A stretch of 64,000 nt of DNA from an uncultured Lachnospiraceae bacterium (GTDB lineage Bacteria > Bacillota > Clostridia > Lachnospirales > Lachnospiraceae), in contig URCR01000006.1 in assembly GCA_900546325.1 (NCBI GenBank), positions 1 to 64,000 of the forward strand, read 5' to 3'. Positions 16,343-23,489 of this stretch are shown in pieces; the stretch's first letter is position 1; each line of letters opens with the position of its first letter. Under the pieces are notes generated by a model, which did not search any database, had not been told where the DNA came from, and saw nothing but the letters and a program-made list of their open reading frames with translations. The position numbers were made by a program, and so were the translations under genes.

Positions 16343-17209
16343 ATGACACGAGAAGAATTATACGCATCGATCTACACACACGACACAATCTATCTGCCTC
16401 CCCGCGAGGAACAATCTGCCCCGCTGGAAGTTGCACTTGGATGCAGCTGGGGAAAATGTCGGTTCTGTGACTTTGCCAAAGACCCGTTTTCCCTCCACTC
16501 CGACGAAAAAATTGAGGAAAACTTAAAAGTGCTCTCAAAACTCCAGACTGATAATCCCCGCGTCTTTTTCCTCGGAGAAAATGCATTTGTCATTGAGAGT
16601 GAGCGCCTGCTGCGGCTGTTTTCCCTTGTCCGAAGCTATATGCCACATGTAAAGGAATTTGCAATGTATTCCCGAATCGATGATGTACTCAGAAAGTCGC
16701 CGGAAGAATTGAAAGCGCTCCGGGACGCCGGGCTTTCTGATCTGCATCTCGGTCTGGAGTCCGGCAGCGATCCGATTCTCGATGTCATGAATAAGGGGGT
16801 AACTTCCGCGGAGATGCTCAGGGGATTTCGGATGCTGGAGCATGCCGGAATCGGCTATTACGTTACGGTCATCCTCGGTCTCGGCGGGCGCACGTTCTCA
16901 AGGCTCCACGCGATCGAGACAGCAAAGTTCTTAAATAATATCCACCCAAAAGATATCTGGTGTCTGAAACTTCATCTGTTTCCGGGCACTCCCCTGTACC
17001 GGGAAAGCAAACGGGGACATTTTGATCCGATGACGCCAAAGGAAGTCCTTTTAGAAGAGCGCCTTCTCCTTCAGAACCTCACGGTAAAAGACTGCATGTT
17101 CGCGGATACGACCGTCCTGAACACTTACACACTACGCGGAAGACTGCCGGAACAAAAAGAAGAACTGCTGCATGCGATGGAATATTTATATCAGACGGCA
17201 GACACATAA
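16343..17209 (+). CDS. Radical SAM protein with CX4CX2C cluster motif
   Basis: The 288-residue protein is a radical SAM enzyme by its B12-independent core: a cluster motif CSWGKCRFC (residues 34-42), the GLESGSD SAM-binding segment near residue 137, and a VILGLGG strand near 175. The spacing between the first two cysteines is four residues instead of the usual three, a variant found in a subgroup of uncharacterised radical SAM proteins. There is no SPASM-type cysteine cluster at the C-terminus and no cobalamin-binding domain. It is the last gene of the tyrA-aroA operon, 35 nt after the deaminase gene, with an AGAAGGTG site. The substrate is unknown. Confidence 0.85.
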   Translation: MTREELYASIYTHDTIYLPPREEQSAPLEVALGCSWGKCRFCDFAKDPFSLHSDEKIEENLKVLSKLQTDNPRVFFLGENAFVIESERLLRLFSLVRSYMPHVKEFAMYSRIDDVLRKSPEELKALRDAGLSDLHLGLESGSDPILDVMNKGVTSAEMLRGFRMLEHAGIGYYVTVILGLGGRTFSRLHAIETAKFLNNIHPKDIWCLKLHLFPGTPLYRESKRGHFDPMTPKEVLLEERLLLQNLTVKDCMFADTTVLNTYTLRGRLPEQKEELLHAMEYLYQTADT

Positions 17210-17212
17210 AAA

Positions 17213-17275
17213 ACATGCTCCCTCCCAGGCGATAAGTTGATCTTGTTCCTTATCCGCCCGGAAGGGAGCATATTA
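17213..17275. terminator. Convergent terminator
   Basis: ATGCTCCCTCCCAGGCGATAAG pairs imperfectly with the CTTATCCGCC-GGAAGGGAGCAT arm around a short loop, followed by TATTATTTTCTTTT. On the opposite strand the stem is followed by TTTTTTATG. It lies between the converging radical SAM gene and the M42 peptidase gene. Confidence 0.85.
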
Positions 17276-17313
17276 TTTTCTTTTCAGAAGTCCTCTTATT
17301 TTGCTTTCTCTTC

Positions 17314-18339
17314 TTATTTTTTCTCTGCACTTTGTGCCAACAAAAATTCCGCGATCAGGTCAATACAACCTTGTACATCTTTTAAATCTGCCACTTCTGC
17401 CGGTGTGTGCATATAGCGCAGCGGAATAGACACAAGCACCATCGGAACCCCTTGATTTGAGAAATGGATCTTATCTCCATCCGTATAGCTCAGACGACTT
17501 GCCGCCTCGATCTGTACTTCAATTCCGGCTTTTTTTGCGCAGACTTTCATCTCTTCATTCAGCGCCTTTGCAACAATCGGACTGTTGCACAATACCGGGC
17601 CTCCGCCAAGCACTACTGTTCCTGCGTCTGCCGGATTCATTCCTTCATAGTCACTTGTGTATGTCACATCAACAACAACCGCCAGATCCGGCTGTATCCT
17701 TGTACTTGTCCAGTAAGCACCGCTCTTTGTCGTCTCTTCTCCGACCGTGGATGCCGCATAGATCCCGGCCTTGCAGCCTCTCTCTTTTGCTTTTCTCAAT
17801 GCCTCCATAATAATGAACACACCAATTCTGTCGTCCAATGCTCTCGCAGTGATTCTTCCGTTTGCCATTCTGCGGATCTGTGTATCCAGTACAACCGGAT
17901 CTCCGAGGCTTACATAGCGAAGCGCATCCTCTTTGTCTTTCGCCCCAATATCAATCCGGAAATCTGATGTTTTCAGATCACTTTTCTTTGTCAGCTCCCT
18001 GCAGGCTTCGACCGCACCGTAGACAATCCCATCTGCAGTCTTGATTTGTACCTGCTGGCCAAGGTAAGTTGCCGGAATGATTCCGCCGCGGTCAATCACC
18101 TGAAGTCTTCCATCCTCAGTAATATTGGAAATCATCAGACCGATCTCATCTGCATGGGCGGAAAGCATGATCCGTCTCTCTGCCTCCGGATTTCCGACAC
18201 AGATCAGATTACTCATCTCATCCCGCCTGATCTCGTCGGCACAGTCTCTCATCTGTGCTTCTACCACATCCTGTACCGGCTCCTCATAGCCTGATACAGA
18301 TATCTCACTCAAAAGCTGCTCTAAAAATTTTTCATTCAT
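17314..18339 (-). CDS. M42-family metallo-aminopeptidase (glutamyl aminopeptidase/endoglucanase-type)
   Basis: The 341-residue cytoplasmic enzyme belongs to the M42 peptidases, two-metal aminopeptidases that form large tetrahedral complexes and trim peptides. SAHADEIGLM (near residue 63) provides the His-x-Asp metal ligands. ARALDDRIG, VGEETTKSGA and VVVDVTY provide the central Asp, the catalytic and ligand Glu pair, and a further Asp. A final ligand His is in RYMHTPAE near the C-terminus. I chose the ATG at 18339; a GTG at 18357 is an alternative start. It stands between the lacI gene and a convergent terminator and could be a late part of the sugar unit or separate. Confidence 0.9.
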   Translation of the reverse strand: MNEKFLEQLLSEISVSGYEEPVQDVVEAQMRDCADEIRRDEMSNLICVGNPEAERRIMLSAHADEIGLMISNITEDGRLQVIDRGGIIPATYLGQQVQIKTADGIVYGAVEACRELTKKSDLKTSDFRIDIGAKDKEDALRYVSLGDPVVLDTQIRRMANGRITARALDDRIGVFIIMEALRKAKERGCKAGIYAASTVGEETTKSGAYWTSTRIQPDLAVVVDVTYTSDYEGMNPADAGTVVLGGGPVLCNSPIVAKALNEEMKVCAKKAGIEVQIEAASRLSYTDGDKIHFSNQGVPMVLVSIPLRYMHTPAEVADLKDVQGCIDLIAEFLLAQSAEKK

Positions 18340-18399
18340 AAACTCTGCCACCTTCACTCTTCCTTATTGTCGAAAACCACATTTTTTGCGCCATACATT

Positions 18400-19401
18400 T
18401 TAGGAAACTGCTTTGTTTTCCCCCACACTGTCCCGAAGCACCAGCTCGGCCGGAATGGATATATGCATACTGATTTCTCTCTCCGTACTGATTCTCTCTG
18501 CCAGAAGCGTCACAGCCTGTTCTCCCATAAACTTCATATGGACATGGACCGTCGACAATGGAGGAATCATGTATTTTGCCATGGAAATATCATTAAATCC
18601 AATGACACTGATATCTTCCGGTATCTGAAGCCCTTTCTCTTGTACCGCTTTGTAGCATCCGACTGCCAGCGAGTCATTGGCTGCAAAGATTGCTGTCGGA
18701 CGGTCTTCCAGTTCTAACAGTTCTTTCATGAGCCGATAGCCGTGTTTCGGAGTGTATCCCCCGATTTTAATATAGTCTTCCTCAAACAAGCCTTTCTCGC
18801 GCATATACGCCTGATAGGCGAGCAGTCTTGCATCGATCACTTCGTTTCCGTCGGAATCTACTTCATCCCCGCCGATAAAGGCAATCTTCTGATGTCCATA
18901 GTTCAGGAAGCAGTCGAGTACCTTATGGACAGATCTTCTTGTATCTGTGACAATCGAATCCCATATTTCCCTCTTTGCCGCCGCATCCACAAGCACAACC
19001 GGCTTGCCAAACGACGCGATGTGATCGACCATGGACTTGCTGAATGTTCCAAGACAGATCAGACCGTCAAGTGCTGCCACCGCTTCTGCCTGATCCGTGT
19101 TTCGGATCTGATATTTCTTGAATCCTTCCATCTCAATTTTATTTTCAATCGCCACCCGCACAGACAGATAGAACGTATCTTCGAGTTCTTCCTCCAGAGA
19201 GTAAGAGCAGAGAACACCGATTTTTAGTTTTTTCTTTCTCTTTTTCTTCCCTTTTATCGCATATTCAAGCTGCTCTGCGGCTTCAAATACTCTTTTTCTC
19301 GTTTCATCCTGGACATTTAATGTTTCGTCATAATTCAGCACCCGTGATACTGTGGTCAGAGAAACCCCCGCCAGTTCTGCTATCTCTTTAATCGTTGCCA
19401 C
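18400..19401 (-). CDS. LacI-family transcriptional regulator of the sugar operon
   Basis: The 333-residue protein starts, by my choice, at GTG 19401, because family members begin with ATIKEIAELAGVS and a GGAGG lies 10 nt upstream. Residues 1-25 form the helix-turn-helix (VSLTTVSRVLN), followed by the hinge helix region, here unusually lysine-rich (about residues 50-65). The remainder is a periplasmic-binding-protein-like effector domain with DGLICLGTF, AIFAANDSLAVGCYKAV and DISVIGFNDISMAKYM. It lies at the downstream end of the GH65/GH2/ABC operon and probably controls it. It also has its own promoter. The effector is likely the disaccharide or a phosphorylated product, which is inference. 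Confidence 0.92.
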   Translation of the reverse strand: MATIKEIAELAGVSLTTVSRVLNYDETLNVQDETRKRVFEAAEQLEYAIKGKKKRKKKLKIGVLCSYSLEEELEDTFYLSVRVAIENKIEMEGFKKYQIRNTDQAEAVAALDGLICLGTFSKSMVDHIASFGKPVVLVDAAAKREIWDSIVTDTRRSVHKVLDCFLNYGHQKIAFIGGDEVDSDGNEVIDARLLAYQAYMREKGLFEEDYIKIGGYTPKHGYRLMKELLELEDRPTAIFAANDSLAVGCYKAVQEKGLQIPEDISVIGFNDISMAKYMIPPLSTVHVHMKFMGEQAVTLLAERISTEREISMHISIPAELVLRDSVGENKAVS

Positions 19402-19489
19402 GTAATCCATTCCTCCATCTATCAACACGCTCATTGAATAAAAAACAGTTTTTCTGCTTTTTTCCAAAAAAATTATTTTTAATAGTATT

Positions 19490-19518
19490 ATTCTATCATA
19501 TCTGTTTTTCATTCGCAA
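19490..19518 (-). promoter_or_regulatory. Internal promoter of the lacI-type gene
   Basis: On the minus strand TTGCGA (19513-19518), a 17-nt spacer and TAGAAT (19490-19495) lie after the pgmB stop and about 85 nt upstream of the regulator start. It allows the regulator to be expressed apart from the operon. Confidence 0.6.
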
Positions 19519-19542
19519 GTGTCATCGGGCGCATAGACGATC

Positions 19543-20181
19543 TTAAGACACTACATCAAGAAGATCTGCAAATGTTTTCAAACGATATGTGCCAAGTCCG
19601 CATGCGACAGCATCTCCAATCGCAGCACAGTCCATCTTGCCCGCGATCGCCGCCTCAAGTCCTGCCTTTGCGTCTTCTACAACAAGACAATTCTCTGCTT
19701 TTTCTCCGACAAATTCTGCCGCCTTTAAAAACACCTCCGGATCCGGTTTGGAATTTGTGATGTTATTACCGTCAGCTACCGCGTCAAAAAATCCGCCGAG
19801 ACCGATCCGTTCCAAAATAAATCCGGCATTTTTGCTGGAAGACCCAATCGCCAGTTTCAATCCGTATTCTCTTAATCCTTCCAGTGTGCTTTTCACTTCC
19901 GCCGTCAGATCTTTTTCTGACATATTTTCCAGAAGTTTTTTATAGACCTCATTTTTCTTGGTTGTATAGTGAATCTTCTCTTCTTCAGACATTTCTCCGC
20001 TGTATTTTTCTAAAATAATCTCAAAACTCTCCATGCGACTTACTCCGCGCAGACGGTTGTTGATCCTCTCATCAAACTCGATCCCAAGTTCGTCTGCAAT
20101 CTGTTTCCATGCCTGATAATGATACTTGTCTGTATGACAGATCACGCCATCCAGATCAAAAATAACTGCCTGATACTTCAT
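19543..20181 (-). CDS. pgmB: Beta-phosphoglucomutase (HAD superfamily)
   Basis: The 212-residue HAD enzyme interconverts beta-glucose 1-phosphate and glucose 6-phosphate. The N-terminus has the nucleophile motif DLDGVICHTDKYHYQAW (residues 8-24), where the two Asp are nucleophile and acid/base and the HxDxxH-like TDKYHYQAW is typical of beta-PGM. LRGVSRMESFEIIL matches the cap domain. SSSKNA (near 115) and VVEDAKAGLEAAIAGKM (near 168) give the later HAD motifs. Beta-glucose 1-phosphate is the product of GH65 phosphorylases, one of which is encoded two genes upstream, so the two act in sequence and save one ATP per hexose. Confidence 0.95.
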   Translation of the reverse strand: MKYQAVIFDLDGVICHTDKYHYQAWKQIADELGIEFDERINNRLRGVSRMESFEIILEKYSGEMSEEEKIHYTTKKNEVYKKLLENMSEKDLTAEVKSTLEGLREYGLKLAIGSSSKNAGFILERIGLGGFFDAVADGNNITNSKPDPEVFLKAAEFVGEKAENCLVVEDAKAGLEAAIAGKMDCAAIGDAVACGLGTYRLKTFADLLDVVS

Positions 20182-20284
20182 ACCATTTCCCTCTGCTCTT
20201 TCTACTGCCTTTTCTCTTCTGTCTTTTTCTCTTGTGTCTCTGCTGTCCTTTTGACAGCCGTTTTTCTTTCTGACAACTCTTTTG

Positions 20285-21151
20285 TTATCCTTCCTGCTCC
20301 TCCTGCACTTCTGCCAGGTTCGATATGATCACCGCCGCAAGAATGATCACACATCCGATGACCATCCGTAGTGTGATCTGCTCATGGAGAATAATGATGG
20401 AAAACAGTGTTCCAAACACAGATTCCATCGACAAGATGATCGCCGCCTTTGTCTCATCCACATGCTTCTGGCAAGCCGTCTGAAGCAGATAGCAGACTGT
20501 CGTGCTGACAACACCGAGATAGAGTACACTGAGCCACCCCTTTGTCGTCACTGCAAACTGTACTTCTCCAAAGCAGAACATACTGATCACAGACAGCACA
20601 AACGCTGTCAGCATCTGAATAAAATTCAGAACAGTGGCGCGATATTTCTTCACATAAATACTTGTAAAGAAAATCTGGAATGAAAATCCCACCGCACAGA
20701 TTAACGTGAGTGCATCCCCCAGTCCCAATGTCAGATTCTTCTCCAGAGATAAAATACCAACTCCGACTACTGCCATCACTGCTCCGATGATTCCTTTTAC
20801 CCCGATTTTCTTTTTGCAGACAATAAAGGCAATAAACGGAACCATCACCACATTGAGTGCTGTCAGAAATGCATTTTTGGACGGTGTCGTATACTGCAGT
20901 CCGATAATCTGTAACGCGAAGGCGGTAAAGAGGGCCGCACCCATCAGTACCCCCGCCTTTACTTCCTGCTTTTTAATCCCTTTTAATCCCTTGATGCTGA
21001 TCGCTCCCATCAGCACCGTTCCAAGGAAAAAGCGGATCGCCATAATCTGAAACGGAAGCAGGCTCTCAAGCGCCATATCGCTCGCCACAAAACCTCCGCC
21101 CCAGATAATAGTCACAACTACCAGCCCGGCAATCGCAAGATAATGATTCAT
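20285..21151 (-). CDS. EamA/DMT-family transporter
   Basis: The 288-residue protein has about ten hydrophobic helices and two EamA repeats, the first with WGGGFVASDMAL near residues 18-29 and the second starting near residue 140 with LGDALTLICAVGFSFQIFF. This superfamily moves small metabolites, often out of the cell. The substrate cannot be predicted. It lies between the GH65 gene (12 nt away) and pgmB (103 nt away) in the same direction, so it is probably expressed with the sugar operon. A sugar-related or overflow-product role is possible but unproven. TAGGAGGAAAC gives a strong ribosome binding site. Confidence 0.9.
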   Translation of the reverse strand: MNHYLAIAGLVVVTIIWGGGFVASDMALESLLPFQIMAIRFFLGTVLMGAISIKGLKGIKKQEVKAGVLMGAALFTAFALQIIGLQYTTPSKNAFLTALNVVMVPFIAFIVCKKKIGVKGIIGAVMAVVGVGILSLEKNLTLGLGDALTLICAVGFSFQIFFTSIYVKKYRATVLNFIQMLTAFVLSVISMFCFGEVQFAVTTKGWLSVLYLGVVSTTVCYLLQTACQKHVDETKAAIILSMESVFGTLFSIIILHEQITLRMVIGCVIILAAVIISNLAEVQEEQEG

Positions 21152-21162
21152 GTTGTTTCCTC

Positions 21163-23475
21163 CTAGACTCTCATAAGTTTTCCATTCACTTTCACATCTG
21201 TCCGCGCTCCTTCCAGCACCTTGACAGCTGCTTCGTTCTTGGCATCAATACTGATTTCCAGCCAGGAATCTAAATAATGAATCCGGAAGGTCACTCCTTC
21301 CCACTCTTTTGGCATCTTAGGCGAAATATTTAAAATTCCGTCCGCATCGATGGAAAGCCCTGCAAACCCAAATACGACTGTCTGCCATACGCCGCCTGCA
21401 TTTGCCGCATGGATTCCTTCCCTTGTATTCTTCTGAAGATTGATCAGGTCGATGAATGCTGCTCTTCTTAAATAGCGGTATGCCTTCGTGTCGTCCCCGA
21501 CTTTCAGCCCCATGATCGAATAGATGCTCGGGCTTAAAGAAGATCCGTGAAGTGTACGCTTCTCATAGTAGCTGTAATTTAACTTTGTCGTTTCCTCATC
21601 AAACTCTTCACCCAGCAGGTGTAAGAGCATTACAACATCCGCCTGCTTGATGATCTGAGTTTCCCTCGTCTTCATTGTCTTTAATTCGGCTGGTCTGATT
21701 GGCCAATCGTTCTTATCATACTGCTGGATCGTCACTTCATGCAAGTCAAAATAACCTTCAAACTGCTCTAACAGCTGTGTTCCTTCTTTTTTCGGCAGAT
21801 AGATCTTACTCTGCACCAGATTCCACTCTTCGATTTCCTTCTCTGTCAGTGAAATCTTTGCTGCGATTCTGTCATAATCTTCTCTGTGATGTTCTTTTAA
21901 ATCCTGGATCAGAGCGATCACATATCTTAAATTCCACTTTGCAAGGTAATTCGTATACACGTTATTGTCTACCGGTTCATGCCACTCATCCGGTCCCGTC
22001 ACTTTGCGGATCTCGTAACGGTCTTTCTCTGCAATGTATTCGCATCTGCTTGCCCAGAATCTTGCTGTCTCCATAAGAATTTCTGCTCCCTTTTTTAATA
22101 GGAAAGAAGTGTCCTTTGTAATCTTCACATAATCGTAAATTCCATAGGCAACAGCAGCCGTCACATGATGTTCATAATCCGCTACATAACAGCGATAGCA
22201 GGTTCCATCCGGTTCGATCGTCCAATCCGGACACTGCTCCGTTCCGTCATCCGCAGATTCCCACGGATACTGTGCGCCCTTGTATCCGTTCTTTGCCGCA
22301 TTTGCGCGCGCAGCATCAAGAAGTCGATAGCGGTAAGATTCCAGATTCTTTGCCGTTTTCGGGAAAACATAAGCAAAGAACGGAAGCATAAACAATTCGG
22401 TATCCCAGAAAGCATGTCCGCCGTACTCCTCACCGTGAAGCAGCTTTGCCCCCACGTTTACACGGTCATCATGCTCATTTCCTGTACTCATCAGATGGAA
22501 GATATTAAACCGCACTGCACGGTCCAGATCAAAATCTCCCTGAATCTGGATATCGGCCTCTTTCCACATCTCCTCGTATACTTTGAAATGCTCTGCCAGT
22601 TCCTGCTCAAATCCTCGCTGCACAAATACATCGATCTCGTTTTTCACAGCGCTGTGCAGCTCGTATTTCGGAAGATCCCGCTCTGTGTAAATGCTTGCAT
22701 ATTTTGTGATCTCTGTTGTCACTCCCTGCTCTGCATCAAAATCCTGGAATTCTATGGTCTGTTCTCCAAACGCATAGAACTGTCTTGTCTTGATCACGCT
22801 CTTTCCATCTCTCACTGCATCGAGGAACGCACCGGTTCCTACGTGAAGGTGGTTATCCCTTGTCGCACACTCGATATATACTCCGTTTTCCGCCAGTCTC
22901 TCATTTGCCACAAGATACGTATGTTTCACTTTAAAGCGCGGCGCATCTGCGAAATTGATCACGGAACCATCCACAATATTTTCCACTTCAATGATACCGT
23001 CATAATTGACCGGAGTTACATACAGTTTGACTGCCATCCGGTGCACATTTGCCCGGCTCACAAAACGGATTCCTTCTACCAGCGTTTGTCTTCCTTTTTT
23101 ATCTTCCAGAAGAAACCGCTTCACAAGCATCGCATGCTTCATGTCCAGCACCCGGCTAAATTCCAGAATGCTGCAATTCTCAACCCCGATCAGTTCTTTT
23201 TCTACATACAGTCTGATTCCGAGCCAGTTCGGGAGATTTGCCAGCTCCCGCATAAATGTCTCCGATTTGTCAAACACACCGTTTACAAATGTACAAGGAA
23301 GACTCTTGACTGTCCCTTCCTCGTAGCTTCCTCTTGTCCCCAGATAACCGTTTGCCAGACAGAACAGACTCTCATAGTTCAGATTCTCCGCCGCGTCATA
23401 TTCATCCTGGAGAATCAGCCATTCGTCACTGCCCAGCAATGTCTGTAATTTCTCTGAAAATCTATCTCTTATCAT
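21163..23475 (-). CDS. Glycoside hydrolase family 65 disaccharide phosphorylase
   Basis: The 770-residue protein has the GH65 architecture: an N-terminal beta-sandwich (about 1-280), a linker, an (alpha/alpha)6 barrel (about 330-690) and a C-terminal beta-sheet domain. The catalytic acid is the Glu in KVTGPDEWHEPVDNN, about residue 497. The phosphate-binding region near residues 600-660 (KQADVVMLLHLLG; LSPSIYSIMGLKVGD) fits. Family members cleave maltose, trehalose, kojibiose or nigerose with phosphate to beta-glucose 1-phosphate and a sugar. I cannot fix the specificity by reading. The partner pgmB in the same operon converts the product. No signal peptide is present, so it acts in the cytoplasm on imported sugar. 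Confidence 0.93.
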   Translation of the reverse strand: MIRDRFSEKLQTLLGSDEWLILQDEYDAAENLNYESLFCLANGYLGTRGSYEEGTVKSLPCTFVNGVFDKSETFMRELANLPNWLGIRLYVEKELIGVENCSILEFSRVLDMKHAMLVKRFLLEDKKGRQTLVEGIRFVSRANVHRMAVKLYVTPVNYDGIIEVENIVDGSVINFADAPRFKVKHTYLVANERLAENGVYIECATRDNHLHVGTGAFLDAVRDGKSVIKTRQFYAFGEQTIEFQDFDAEQGVTTEITKYASIYTERDLPKYELHSAVKNEIDVFVQRGFEQELAEHFKVYEEMWKEADIQIQGDFDLDRAVRFNIFHLMSTGNEHDDRVNVGAKLLHGEEYGGHAFWDTELFMLPFFAYVFPKTAKNLESYRYRLLDAARANAAKNGYKGAQYPWESADDGTEQCPDWTIEPDGTCYRCYVADYEHHVTAAVAYGIYDYVKITKDTSFLLKKGAEILMETARFWASRCEYIAEKDRYEIRKVTGPDEWHEPVDNNVYTNYLAKWNLRYVIALIQDLKEHHREDYDRIAAKISLTEKEIEEWNLVQSKIYLPKKEGTQLLEQFEGYFDLHEVTIQQYDKNDWPIRPAELKTMKTRETQIIKQADVVMLLHLLGEEFDEETTKLNYSYYEKRTLHGSSLSPSIYSIMGLKVGDDTKAYRYLRRAAFIDLINLQKNTREGIHAANAGGVWQTVVFGFAGLSIDADGILNISPKMPKEWEGVTFRIHYLDSWLEISIDAKNEAAVKVLEGARTDVKVNGKLMRV

Positions 23476-23489
23476 CTTCCTTCACTCCT

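Noticed and set aside
22165..23448. Open frame of 427 codons on the plus strand
   Set aside because: It lies entirely opposite the GH65 gene, whose motifs and start are clear. The translated peptide is rich in Cys, His and Ile with no family pattern and has no ribosome binding site.
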